Positions 16,089 to 23,733 of a stretch of DNA of 33,317 nucleotides are shown here, one piece after another (the first letter of the stretch is position 1; each line of letters starts with the position of its first letter). The DNA lies in assembly GCA_019187195.1 (NCBI GenBank), contig JABAQT010000104.1, positions 1 to 33,317 on the forward strand, written 5' to 3'. Under the pieces are notes generated by a model that saw nothing but the letters and a program-made list of their open reading frames with translations, was not told the origin of the DNA and made no database searches. Position numbers and translations under genes: made by a program. Source of the stretch: Bryobacteraceae bacterium. GTDB lineage: Bacteria > Acidobacteriota > Terriglobia > Bryobacterales > Bryobacteraceae.

Positions 16089-18491
16089 CTACACATCGAG
16101 GTTGCGTACGTCGAGGGCGTTCTCCTCGATGAACTTGCGGCGGCTCTCGACATCCTCGCCCATGAGCGTCGAGAAGACCTCTTCGCATTCCACCATGTCC
16201 TGGAGAGTGACCTTGAGCAGGGTGCGCACTTCGGCGTTCATGGTGGTCTCCCACAACTGCCCGGCGTTCATTTCGCCGAGACCCTTGTAGCGCTGGACAT
16301 TCGAATCCCGCATGCCTTCGTTCTTCACGAAGGTGAGCAGGTCACGCCAGTTGGCCTGGGAGTCGCGGGCCGTGTCCCTGATGACGAGGAACGGAGGCTG
16401 ATTGTTTCGTTCAATCTGCCGGGCGATGACGCGCATACGGCGGTACTCGGGCTGGCCGGCGAGTTCGAGGCTGATGTGGCGCTCCATGCGTGTCTGGTCG
16501 CGGTAGGAGACCATCCATGCCGAATGCTCCTCGTCACGGCTGATGGCGGGCTCGAGCTTCAATTCGCGAAGCATCTTCATGAGGGCTTCGGCGTTTGAAT
16601 CTTCCATGAAATCAGCCTTGCTGTCGATGTTGAGCGCGGGGGCGCCGAGCACCTCGGTCACCCGCGGATCGCGCGTCCAGCGGTCGACGCGGCGTGTGAT
16701 CTGCTGGTACTCGTCGAGCAGCATGAGGAAGTTGCGCAACTCGCCGCCCTCGAGCCGCGACTTGTCGGGAAGCTCGACCACCACGTTCTCCGTGGCGCGG
16801 CGCAGGATCTCACGCATGAACTCCTTCTGGTCCTTGATGTACTTCTCGCTCTTGCCCTTCTTGATGCGGTAGAGAGGCGGCTGGGCGACAAAGACATGGC
16901 CGCGGTTGATCAACTCCTGCATGTGGCGGAAGAAGAACGTGAGCAGGAGGGTGCGGATGTGGGAGCCGTCCACATCGGCGTCGGTCATGATGATGATCTT
17001 GTGATAGCGCAGCTTGGCTACGTCGAAGTCATCCTTGCCGATCCCGGTGCCGATGGCGGTGATCATGGCGCGGATCTCCTCGTGGCTGAGCATCTTGTCA
17101 TAGCGCGCCTTTTCGACGTTGAGGATCTTGCCTTTGAGCGGGAGGATGGCCTGGTAGCGCCGGTCGCGTCCGGACTTGGCGGTTCCGCCCGCCGATTCAC
17201 CCTCGACGAGAAACAGTTCGCAGCGCTCGGGGTCTTTTTCCTGGCAGTCGGCGAGTTTGCCGGGCAGGCCTCCGGAATCGAGGGCTCCCTTGCGGCGCGT
17301 AAGGTCGCGCGCCTTGCGGGCGGCTTCGCGGGCGCGGGCGGCTTCGATGGCCTTGCCCACGATCCGCTTGGCGATGGCCGGGTTCTTGTCGAAGAACTCG
17401 CCGAGCTTTTCGTTGACCAGCGCCACTACGTGGCCCTGGATGTCGCTGTTCAGTTTGCCCTTGGTCTGGCCTTCGAACTGAGGCTGCGGGAGCTTGACGC
17501 TGACCACGGCGGTGAGACCTTCGCGGACGTCGTCGCCCGAGAGGTTCTCCTTCACGTCCTTGAACAGGCCTGCCTGCTGGCCGTAGGCGTTGATGGTGCG
17601 GGTAAGAGCGCTGCGGAAGCCGCTCAGGTGCGTGCCGCCGTCGACGGTGTTGATGTTGTTGGCGAAGCTGAAGATGGTTTCCGAATAGCCGTCGTTGTAC
17701 TGAAGCGCCACCTCCATGGTGAGCACGCCGTTGCTGACTTCCTTCTCGCCTTCAAAGTGGATCGGCTTTTCGTGAAGGACGTTCTTCCCCTTGTTGAGAT
17801 GCTTGATGAACTCGGAGATGCCGCCTTCGTAGTGGAACTCGTGCTTGCGGACGGGATCGACTCGCTGGTCGCTGAGAGTGATGAGGAGACCCTTGTTGAG
17901 AAAGGCCAGTTCCCTCAGCCTCTGGGCGAGCGTATCGAAGTTGAACGTGGTGGCGTCCATGATGGTTCCGTCGGGCTTGAAGGTGATCTTGGTGCCCGTC
18001 TTGTAACCGGCCTTGCCCGCCCGCGTGAGCGGACCCTTGGGGATTCCACGCTCGTAGTCCTGCTCCCAGGTATACTTGTCGCGCCAGATCTCGAGATGCA
18101 TCCATTCGGAAAGCGCGTTGACGCAACTGACGCCGACGCCGTGAAGCCCGCCGGAAACTTTGTATGAGTTCGAGTCGAACTTGCCGCCGGCATGAAGCTT
18201 CGTCATGACGATCTCGGCGGCGGAAACGCCGAATTCCTCTTTGACGTCGACGGGGATGCCGCGGCCGTTGTCCATCACGGTGATGGAGTTGTCGATGTGA
18301 ATGGTGACGTGAACTTCCGTGCAATGCCCGGCCAGGGCTTCATCGACGGAATTGTCGACCACTTCATAGACCAGATGGTGCAGGCCCTGCTCACTGGTGG
18401 AGCCGATGTACATGGCGGGGCGAAGGCGGACAGCCTCCAACCCTTCCAGCACCCGAATACTCGAGGAATCGTAAACTTCAGTCGTACTCAC
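16089..18491 (-). CDS. gyrB: DNA gyrase subunit B
   Basis: This 800-residue protein is the ATPase subunit of DNA gyrase, which with GyrA introduces negative supercoils. The GHKL ATP site shows EVVDNSVDEALAGHC, DNGRGIPVD and GGLHGVGVSCVNALS. The Toprim domain shows VEGESAGGTAKSGRDRRYQ and IIMTDADVDGSHIRTLLLTFFFR. The conserved end RRKFIEENALDVRNLDV is intact. The start is GTG at 18491, five bases after AAGGAG. Position next to dnaN and dnaA and the QRYKGLGEMN motif favour GyrB over ParE. A Lys/Glu-rich insert of variable sequence lies in the Toprim-to-tail region, as in many Gram-negative GyrB proteins. The gene converges with the SecA-like gene. Confidence 0.97.
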   Translation of the reverse strand: MSTTEVYDSSSIRVLEGLEAVRLRPAMYIGSTSEQGLHHLVYEVVDNSVDEALAGHCTEVHVTIHIDNSITVMDNGRGIPVDVKEEFGVSAAEIVMTKLHAGGKFDSNSYKVSGGLHGVGVSCVNALSEWMHLEIWRDKYTWEQDYERGIPKGPLTRAGKAGYKTGTKITFKPDGTIMDATTFNFDTLAQRLRELAFLNKGLLITLSDQRVDPVRKHEFHYEGGISEFIKHLNKGKNVLHEKPIHFEGEKEVSNGVLTMEVALQYNDGYSETIFSFANNINTVDGGTHLSGFRSALTRTINAYGQQAGLFKDVKENLSGDDVREGLTAVVSVKLPQPQFEGQTKGKLNSDIQGHVVALVNEKLGEFFDKNPAIAKRIVGKAIEAARAREAARKARDLTRRKGALDSGGLPGKLADCQEKDPERCELFLVEGESAGGTAKSGRDRRYQAILPLKGKILNVEKARYDKMLSHEEIRAMITAIGTGIGKDDFDVAKLRYHKIIIMTDADVDGSHIRTLLLTFFFRHMQELINRGHVFVAQPPLYRIKKGKSEKYIKDQKEFMREILRRATENVVVELPDKSRLEGGELRNFLMLLDEYQQITRRVDRWTRDPRVTEVLGAPALNIDSKADFMEDSNAEALMKMLRELKLEPAISRDEEHSAWMVSYRDQTRMERHISLELAGQPEYRRMRVIARQIERNNQPPFLVIRDTARDSQANWRDLLTFVKNEGMRDSNVQRYKGLGEMNAGQLWETTMNAEVRTLLKVTLQDMVECEEVFSTLMGEDVESRRKFIEENALDVRNLDV

Positions 18492-18528
18492 AAATTCTCC
18501 TTCGCAGTTGAACCCCGGCGAACGTGGA

Positions 18529-19644
18529 TCAAATGCGCATGGGCATTACTACATAGCGGTAGAGCATGCCGCCGTCGCTTCCCGCCGGGCCCAGTTCGCC
18601 GGCGCTGTTGGCCTCCTTGAAGCGGAAAACCACCTGATCCTCGGACACCGCTCTGAGGAAGTCCAACAGGTACTGGGCATTAAAGCTGATCTCGATTTCA
18701 GCGCCGCCGTATTCGACGTTGATGGATTCCTCGCTCTCTCCGGTGTCGGAGAGCGAGGAAAAGATGCGGGCTTCGCCCGGAGCGAAGCGGACGCGAATCG
18801 CGTGCGAACGTTCATCGGCAAACTGCATGACGCGTTCGAGAGCCGCGCGCAGTTCTTCCCGGGGCATGGTGACCGAGTTGGGCTGTTCCTTCGGAAGCAC
18901 ACGTTCGTAGTCGGGAAAATTGCCAGTCAGTTTGCGGCTGATCAGCAGCCGGTCGCCAAGCTGGAAGAAAAGATGGTTCTCATCGCCCGCGAAGCGCAGG
19001 ACAGCCTCGGGTTCGGTATTGGAGGCGAACTTCATGACCTCGCCCATGGCTTTGCGCGGCAGCAGGGCGCGGAACGTGGACCCTACGCCTGAAAGCTGCT
19101 CGTGCTGTTCCACCATCGCCAGGCGGTGGCCGTCGGTGGCGACCATGGTGAGGGTTTCCGGTTTGAGCAACAGGAGAGCTCCGTTCAGGGTAAACCGCGA
19201 CTCCTCGGCTGAGATGGAAAAGATGGTGCGCGCTATCATGGCGGAAAGCGCGGCGATGGGAAACTCCGCCGTGATTTCCGGCATCTCCGGCAGTTCAGGG
19301 AAGCTCTCGCGCGACATGCCGGCAATGCGGGTGCGGGAGCGGCCGCAGACGATGCTCACCCAGTGATTGTCCAGAACTTTGACGGTAAGGCCGGCATCGG
19401 GGAGCAGACGGACATAGTCGAGCAGCTTACGGGCCGGTATGGTTCCGGCTCCCTTCTTGGCGACTCGAGCAGGGCATGAGCAACGGATGCCAAGTTCGAG
19501 GTCGGTGGCTGTGAGGATGATACGATCATCGACAGCCTCGACGAGGATGTTGGAGAGGATAGGGATGGTGGTTTTCTTCTCCACCACACCTTGGGAGAGG
19601 TTGAGTTCCCGGACGAGGTCGGATTTGTTGACGGTGAATTCCAT
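18529..19644 (-). CDS. dnaN: DNA polymerase III beta subunit (sliding clamp)
   Basis: This 371-residue protein is the ring-shaped processivity clamp loaded onto primed DNA. It begins MEFTVNKSDLVRELNLSQGVVEKKTTIPILSNILVEA (read in segments at positions 1-37), a standard clamp N-terminus, and ends with YRYVVMPMRI, the hydrophobic-cleft tail that matches the family PMRL/PMRI ending. An in-frame ATG 45 bases upstream (19689) would add an unconserved segment, so 19644 is preferred. The gene lies 37 bases upstream of gyrB with no recF between them. A TATAAT element lies about 105 bases upstream. Confidence 0.96.
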   Translation of the reverse strand: MEFTVNKSDLVRELNLSQGVVEKKTTIPILSNILVEAVDDRIILTATDLELGIRCSCPARVAKKGAGTIPARKLLDYVRLLPDAGLTVKVLDNHWVSIVCGRSRTRIAGMSRESFPELPEMPEITAEFPIAALSAMIARTIFSISAEESRFTLNGALLLLKPETLTMVATDGHRLAMVEQHEQLSGVGSTFRALLPRKAMGEVMKFASNTEPEAVLRFAGDENHLFFQLGDRLLISRKLTGNFPDYERVLPKEQPNSVTMPREELRAALERVMQFADERSHAIRVRFAPGEARIFSSLSDTGESEESINVEYGGAEIEISFNAQYLLDFLRAVSEDQVVFRFKEANSAGELGPAGSDGGMLYRYVVMPMRI

Positions 19645-19723
19645 AGGGTCTGCTGTGCTCCCTAAACTCTGATTCGGGTTCTGTATCACAATTGTTATCT
19701 ATGTAAGCCGGAACCGTAGGGGC

Positions 19724-19732
19724 TGTGGAAAT
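19724..19732 (-). promoter_or_regulatory. DnaA-box-like site in the dnaA-dnaN gap
   Basis: On the minus strand this reads ATTTCCACA, one of several TTNTCCACA-like nonamers in the region. It lies about 80 bases upstream of the dnaN start and just downstream of the proposed dnaN promoter, where bound DnaA could either repress dnaN or take part in origin unwinding. Confidence 0.5.
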
Positions 19733-19748
19733 GTTCGTATCTTCCTAA

Positions 19749-19778
19749 ATTATACAAAACTCTACGTCTTGCTGTCTT
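19749..19778 (-). promoter_or_regulatory. Probable dnaN promoter
   Basis: The minus strand carries AAGACA (19778-19773, 4 of 6 to the -35 consensus), an 18-base spacer, and a perfect TATAAT (19754-19749). The start would be near 19742, leaving a leader of about 100 bases with a DnaA-box-like sequence inside. It follows the dnaA terminator directly, consistent with dnaN being transcribed separately from dnaA. Confidence 0.55.
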
Positions 19779-19789
19779 TGCCTGGTGTG

Positions 19790-19829
19790 AAAAAAGCGCC
19801 TCCCGGTGAGGATCCTGGGGAGGCCGCTT
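19790..19829 (-). terminator. Rho-independent terminator of dnaA
   Basis: On the minus strand, 60 bases past the dnaA stop, the arm AAGCGGCCTCCC (19829-19818) pairs with GGGAGGCGCTT (19804-19794). One G is bulged and the loop has 13 bases. A run of T residues follows (19795-19790). The stem is GC-rich and the tract is well placed, so this is a convincing intrinsic terminator separating dnaA from dnaN. Confidence 0.85.
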
Positions 19830-19830
19830 C

Positions 19831-19879
19831 TTTTCCACTCGTCTTCCACCGGACATTCTTGCGCCATGTCTGTGGAAAA
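19831..19879. other. DnaA-box-like pair flanking the dnaA 3' end
   Basis: TTTTCCACT at 19831-19839 (plus strand) and TGTGGAAAA at 19871-19879 (TTTTCCACA on the minus strand) lie between the dnaA stop and its terminator. Together with the site at 19724 and the cluster upstream of dnaA, they make the segment from about 19690 to 19889 one of two candidate positions for oriC. Confidence 0.45.
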
Positions 19880-19889
19880 TGAAGTAAGT

Positions 19890-21209
19890 TCAACTGAATG
19901 AATCGGTTATGCTTTGGATTAATTTGTTCAAATCAGGATCTTTGTGGCTCAGCTCCTCAATCTTCTGGATGGAATGGAGGACCGTGGTGTGGTGCTTGCC
20001 CCCGAATGCGCGTCCGATCTCGGGCAGGGAAGCCTGGGTGAGTTCCTTCACCAGGTACATGGCAATCTGCCGCGGGTAGGAGATGTGGCGGGCGTTGGTC
20101 TTCTGCTTCAGTTGGGAGGGCTGAAAGTTGTGCTTTTCGGCGACGGCGCGCACCACCATTTCGATCGTCACCTTACGTTCGTTTCCCTGCACCAGATGTT
20201 TGAGCATTTGCTGCGCCATCGAGAGGGTGATGGGGCTTTGGGTCATGGTGGAGTAAGCGATCAACTTGATCAGGGCTCCTTCCAGTTCGCGTACGTTCGA
20301 CCGCGTCTTGGTGGCGATGAAGATGCGAACATCCTCGGGCAAATGGATTCCTTCGGCTTCCGCCTTCTTGTCCAGAATCGCCATCTTGGTTTCTAGGTCG
20401 GGCGGTTGAACGTCCACCATCAGGCCCCACTCGAAGCGGGAGCGGAGCCTCTCGACAAGGCCGGGAATGTGCTTTGGGGAAGAGTCGCTTGAGAGGACGA
20501 TCTGTTTCTGGTGGTCGTAAAGCTCGTTGAAGGTATGGAAAAACTCGTTCTGAGTCTGTTCCTTGCCGGCAAAGATCTGGATGTCGTCCACGAGCAGAAC
20601 GTCGGCGGTGCGGTAGTGCTGGTGGAAGATGGGCATGCGTTCGCTCTTGATGCAGTTGATCATCTCGTTGACGAAGCGTTCGCTCGAGGTATAGACGATG
20701 CGCATTCCAGCATACTGGCTGTGCAGTTGCAAGCCAATGGCGTGCATGAGGTGAGTCTTGCCCATGCCGACTCCGCCATAGATGAACAGAGGGTTATAGC
20801 TGCCGGAAGGCCTGCCCGCCACGGCTTTGGCGGCGGCATGGGCGAACTGGTTGCAGGAACCGACCACGAAGGAATCGAAATTGAACTTCGGGTTGAGTTG
20901 AGAGCCGTGATTCATGACAGGCTGGGGGGCGCCGGCGTGGGACTCCCGGGATGGAGTTGGGGGGGGAGTATAGCCTGAGACAACGTGGTAAAGGACCTGT
21001 GTGATGGGAAGTCCGGCAGTCCTGATGGCGGAAGACACCTTATCGTGATACTCGACTTCGAGCCAATCCTTGGAGAACTCGTTCGGAACCCTCACATGGA
21101 GGGTCTCTCCTTCGAGGCGGTCGAAGAAGGTTTTGCTCACCCAGTTCTGGAACGCTTCAGCGCTCAACTCCGATGCGAGGTGTTGTTTAATTTGCTCCCA
21201 ATAGTTCAT
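19890..21209 (-). CDS. dnaA: Chromosomal replication initiator protein DnaA
   Basis: This 439-residue AAA+ protein binds DnaA boxes and melts the origin. Domain I (residues 1-75, starting MNYWEQIKQHLASELSAEAF) is followed by a short Pro-rich linker and the ATPase with Walker A GGVGMGKT (145-152) and Walker B VLLVDDIQIF. Domain IV ends with the DNA-binding signature FGGKHHTTVLHSIQKIEEL. A longer in-frame version beginning at 21260 adds 17 residues with no family match. The chosen ATG is preceded by GGAG at a distance of eight bases. DnaA-box-like sequences just upstream suggest autorepression. A strong terminator follows. Confidence 0.98.
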   Translation of the reverse strand: MNYWEQIKQHLASELSAEAFQNWVSKTFFDRLEGETLHVRVPNEFSKDWLEVEYHDKVSSAIRTAGLPITQVLYHVVSGYTPPPTPSRESHAGAPQPVMNHGSQLNPKFNFDSFVVGSCNQFAHAAAKAVAGRPSGSYNPLFIYGGVGMGKTHLMHAIGLQLHSQYAGMRIVYTSSERFVNEMINCIKSERMPIFHQHYRTADVLLVDDIQIFAGKEQTQNEFFHTFNELYDHQKQIVLSSDSSPKHIPGLVERLRSRFEWGLMVDVQPPDLETKMAILDKKAEAEGIHLPEDVRIFIATKTRSNVRELEGALIKLIAYSTMTQSPITLSMAQQMLKHLVQGNERKVTIEMVVRAVAEKHNFQPSQLKQKTNARHISYPRQIAMYLVKELTQASLPEIGRAFGGKHHTTVLHSIQKIEELSHKDPDLNKLIQSITDSFS

Positions 21210-21239
21210 ATTTCTTGCTCCGCACACTACGGCCGGAAG

Positions 21240-21271
21240 ATTCCCACATATTTTCCACACGTTGTGGAAAT
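21240..21271. promoter_or_regulatory. Cluster of DnaA-box-like nonamers upstream of dnaA
   Basis: Three sites lie 30-60 bases upstream of the dnaA ATG: ATTCCCACA (21240-21248), TTTTCCACA (21251-21259) and, inverted, TGTGGAAAT (21263-21271). The last two form a near-perfect 9-bp palindrome around a 3-base centre. Position in the dnaA leader suggests autoregulation by DnaA and/or part of a bipartite origin. The strict TTATCCACA consensus does not occur, but TTTTCCACA is a functional variant in other bacteria. Confidence 0.6.
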
Positions 21272-21504
21272 CCGAGTTGACCGTGCTCAGTTAGGGAAAG
21301 ATCCGCTGAAGCTCCGCGCCAAGGGGGGTGTTGCTCGGTCAGGCATCATCAGATCCGCGGAACACAGTCTAGCATAGAAGGAAGGTGTTGGAATCAACAG
21401 TTTTACGCAAATATAAATAGCGTGTTTTCAAATGGTTACGCAACGGAAAGCATTCGACAACTGTAGCATTCGCGGGGGTCAAAACCTTACCCCTTTGGAT
21501 TCAA

Positions 21505-21533
21505 TTGACAGCAGGCGGCGGGTGTACGAGAAT
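21505..21533 (+). promoter_or_regulatory. Probable tRNA-Gly promoter
   Basis: A perfect TTGACA (21505-21510) is followed after 17 bases by a weak -10, GAGAAT (21528-21533). Initiation near 21540 would place the tRNA 5' end about 12 bases downstream, the usual geometry for a tRNA gene. Confidence 0.5.
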
Positions 21534-21551
21534 GAAGATTCCCCAGTTCGA

Positions 21552-21627
<76 letters not shown>

Positions 21628-21771
21628 TTTCCCAAAGCCGTTGAAGTCCCGCCGTATTCCCGGACAGCGGTCCCGATGGAGCCAGCCCTTGGAGAAAGCG
21701 TCACAGGAAGCTAACAGTCTGTCAATGGTCTTAAGATTCTTCACCGAACTGCCGATAGGGGGAGGGTAAGT

Positions 21772-22101
21772 ATGCCGGGCCCCTACGAGGACAGTGAACT
21801 GGTGCTGGCCCAGTTCAATAAGCTGATCAACGAACTGCTGCGAGGGACGATCAACCGGAACTGCTTCCGCCCCTGGGAGATCGCGATTCTGCTGGATATT
21901 GAGAACTGCAATCTTAGGGACGGCAACAAGAAAGAGACGCTGCGGCGGTACCAGAAGTTTGTGCAGCGGCAAATGGAGCGTGGGGCCGCTTCGCCGGTTA
22001 CTCTTTCGAGTTACCTCTCCGGCCTTCGTGCCAAGCGTGAGGCCATGGCCGTCAGACACTCCGGTGGAGAGCACTGCGAAAAGCAGGATTTCTCGATTTG
22101 A
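21772..22101 (+). CDS. Small hypothetical protein, helical
   Basis: I do not recognise this 109-residue protein. It looks genuinely coding: GGGGGAGGG lies just ahead of the ATG, and the composition is that of a folded soluble protein, mostly alpha-helical, with a basic central segment (KKETLRRYQKFVQRQMERG) and no signal peptide or membrane segment. Two cysteines lie in the first half (NRNCFRPWE and IENCNL). The pattern of a short N-terminal helix, a WEIAILLDIE strand and basic helices would suit a small nucleic-acid-binding or regulatory protein, but that is a guess. It precedes the YggX-like gene by 56 bases in the same orientation. Confidence 0.75.
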   Translation: MPGPYEDSELVLAQFNKLINELLRGTINRNCFRPWEIAILLDIENCNLRDGNKKETLRRYQKFVQRQMERGAASPVTLSSYLSGLRAKREAMAVRHSGGEHCEKQDFSI

Positions 22102-22118
22102 GGGCTCCGGCTGCGCTA

Positions 22119-22149
22119 TCCTAATCGTTTAGGAGATTTCCTACAGGAG
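22119..22149 (+). promoter_or_regulatory. Alternating inverted repeats covering the yggX ribosome binding site
   Basis: TCCTAA (22119-22124) and TTAGGA (22129-22134) form a perfect 6-bp stem with a 4-base loop. The second arm can instead pair with TTTCCTA (22137-22143), and that segment can also pair with the AGGA of the ribosome binding site AGGAG (22145-22149). Mutually exclusive pairings next to a start codon are the layout of a translational switch. No ligand or regulator is evident and chance cannot be excluded. Confidence 0.3.
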
Positions 22150-22157
22150 AGTACAGT

Positions 22158-22487
22158 ATGGGCTGCGGTAGCGGCTTTGTTGCGCCTCAGGAACCTCGGG
22201 AGCCGAACGAGAGAAAGGTGTTCTGCGTCAAGTTCCAGCGTGAAATGGTGGGTCTGAGCGAAGTTCCTTTCGAGAATCACCCGCTGGGCCAGCGGATCTA
22301 CGACAATGTCTCCAAGGACGCATGGAAGATGTGGATCGAGCACATGAAGATGCTCATGAACGAGTATCGGCTGAACCTGGGGACATCGGAAGCTCAGGAG
22401 TTTCTCCTGAAGCAGATGGAGCAGTATTTCTTCGGCGAGGGAGCGGCTTTGCCGCCCGGCTACGTCGCGCCACAGACCAAGGGCTGA
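22158..22487 (+). CDS. yggX: Probable Fe(2+)-trafficking protein, YggX family
   Basis: This 109-residue protein matches the small YggX family, implicated in Fe(II) handling and protection of iron-sulfur clusters against oxidants. Residues from about 18 align with the family core: V-FC-KFQ (the conserved cysteine), P-LGQRIYDNVSKDAWKMW and a C-terminal segment with MEQYFFG. The usual family length is about 90, and here a 15-residue N-terminal extension containing MGCGSGF adds a second cysteine. AGGAG lies eight bases before the ATG. The gene converges on the ATP-grasp gene with a 7-base gap. Its nearness to a peroxiredoxin operon fits a shared oxidative-stress theme, but it is on the opposite strand. 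Confidence 0.85.
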   Translation: MGCGSGFVAPQEPREPNERKVFCVKFQREMVGLSEVPFENHPLGQRIYDNVSKDAWKMWIEHMKMLMNEYRLNLGTSEAQEFLLKQMEQYFFGEGAALPPGYVAPQTKG

Positions 22488-22494
22488 GACTCTT

Positions 22495-23730
22495 TCAGGT
22501 CAGTTCCGTCAAGATCTCGAACCGCAGCGCGCGGTGAGCGTTCCTCAGGGAGGTTTCCACCCGTAGCGGATCATCACCACGGGCGAAGAGGAAGCCGGGG
22601 TAACTGTTCGCCTCCGGGTAGGTCTTCAGTTGCTGACCCGGTTTGGCGGAAATGACCACATCCTCGATGCCGGGAACGGCCCGGGCCGTGTCCGCACCCG
22701 ACACGGCGCGAAAGATTCCCGCTTTGGGAACCGGAATCATCATGACGCCCGCCGACCCCGGTTCGCGCGCGACATTGCTTACATCCTGATCGAGCGCGTG
22801 GCGCAGAATCAGTTCCTCGAGGGTCATGCCACCGTCAAAGCGCAGGGTCCGGCCACAGTAGCCGCCAATCGGACGGCAGGCGACTTCCAGAATCCAAACC
22901 CCCTCGGAGTTCACTCGCACTTCGGCATGAAGCGGGCCATGCCGCAGACCGAGAGCGGCGGCGGCGCGCTGTACGGTTCCGATTATGTCCCGTTGAACGG
23001 CATCCGGTTGCCGCGATGGGGTGACATAGATGGTCTCCTCGAAATAGGGTCCATCGAGGGGATCCGGTTTGTCGAATAGGGCAAGCACCTTCAGTTCGCC
23101 GCCGGTGACCAGGCCCTCGATGGCGAATTCCTCACCGGGTATGAATCGTTCCACCTGCACAAACCTGTTCTGCTCGTTCTTCAGGCGGCGAATCTCGCTC
23201 TCGCTCAGCAACCTGCGGATGCGCTCGAGGGCGGTGCGAAATTCCGCTGGAGAATCGGCGCGAATCACCCCGCGGCTCCCGGAAAGGGCGAGCGGTTTCA
23301 GGACACAGGGATAGGGCACCAGTTCAGATGGATCCTCATCGAGGCGGTAGCGGGCAAACCAGGGCAGGGGCAAGCCGGCCGCGCGGAACCGCTCCTTCGA
23401 AAGGTACTTGCTCCGCGCCGCTTCGACCGCATGCGGCGGATGGAACCGCAGTCCGCCCTTTTCCGCGCACAGAGCGGCGAGCAGCGTGGGGCGATCCCCA
23501 ACGGCGGCGACGGCGTCAAAGGGGCCGGCGGCGCTGAGTGAGGGGAGCGAGCCGATGGGATCCTGAAAGCGCACCGCCAGGGCCTGATCGCCCCAGGGGT
23601 CATCGAGGTGGTTACAGCGGTCGGTGGCCAGCGTGCAGCGGACCCCGAGCGCCGCGGCGGCTTCGGCGAACATGCGCGTCTGATAGCCGGCCTTTGTGGC
23701 AAGCAGCAGGAGGTGTTTTCCTTCGAACAT
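22495..23730 (-). CDS. ATP-grasp ligase, third gene of the selenoprotein operon
   Basis: This 411-residue protein has the carbamoyl-phosphate-synthase/biotin-carboxylase style ATP-grasp fold. An N-terminal Rossmann-like domain (1-105) is followed by the nucleotide-binding lysine in PCVLKPLALSGSRGV (141-155), the adenine-lid segment VQVERFIPGEEFAIEGL (191-207), and the metal-binding end HAEVRVNSEGVWILEVACRPIGG (269-290). Such enzymes activate a carboxylate as acyl phosphate and join it to an amine or thiol. It resembles peptide or amino-acid ligases more than purine enzymes, and the substrate is unknown. Its ATG lies three bases after the read-through stop of the radical SAM selenoprotein. It has no separate ribosome binding site, because a hairpin occupies that position. 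Expression by translational coupling is therefore likely. Confidence 0.88.
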   Translation of the reverse strand: MFEGKHLLLLATKAGYQTRMFAEAAAALGVRCTLATDRCNHLDDPWGDQALAVRFQDPIGSLPSLSAAGPFDAVAAVGDRPTLLAALCAEKGGLRFHPPHAVEAARSKYLSKERFRAAGLPLPWFARYRLDEDPSELVPYPCVLKPLALSGSRGVIRADSPAEFRTALERIRRLLSESEIRRLKNEQNRFVQVERFIPGEEFAIEGLVTGGELKVLALFDKPDPLDGPYFEETIYVTPSRQPDAVQRDIIGTVQRAAAALGLRHGPLHAEVRVNSEGVWILEVACRPIGGYCGRTLRFDGGMTLEELILRHALDQDVSNVAREPGSAGVMMIPVPKAGIFRAVSGADTARAVPGIEDVVISAKPGQQLKTYPEANSYPGFLFARGDDPLRVETSLRNAHRALRFEILTELT

Positions 23731-23733
23731 GAT

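Larger units (their letters stand above)
21210..21551. other. Intergenic region between dnaA and tRNA-Gly
   Basis: This 342-base region has no supported gene. It contains the dnaA leader with its DnaA-box-like cluster, a possible extended -10 for dnaA (TGCTAGACT, minus strand, 21374-21366), an AT-rich stretch at about 21394-21430 that stands out in this GC-rich window and could be a duplex-unwinding element, and at its right end a promoter for the tRNA gene. Short open frames crossing the tRNA were not accepted. Confidence 0.5.

Noticed and set aside
16896..18167. Plus-strand open frame of 423 codons opposite gyrB
   Set aside because: Antisense of gyrB, with the usual Val/Ala/Asp-rich shadow composition.
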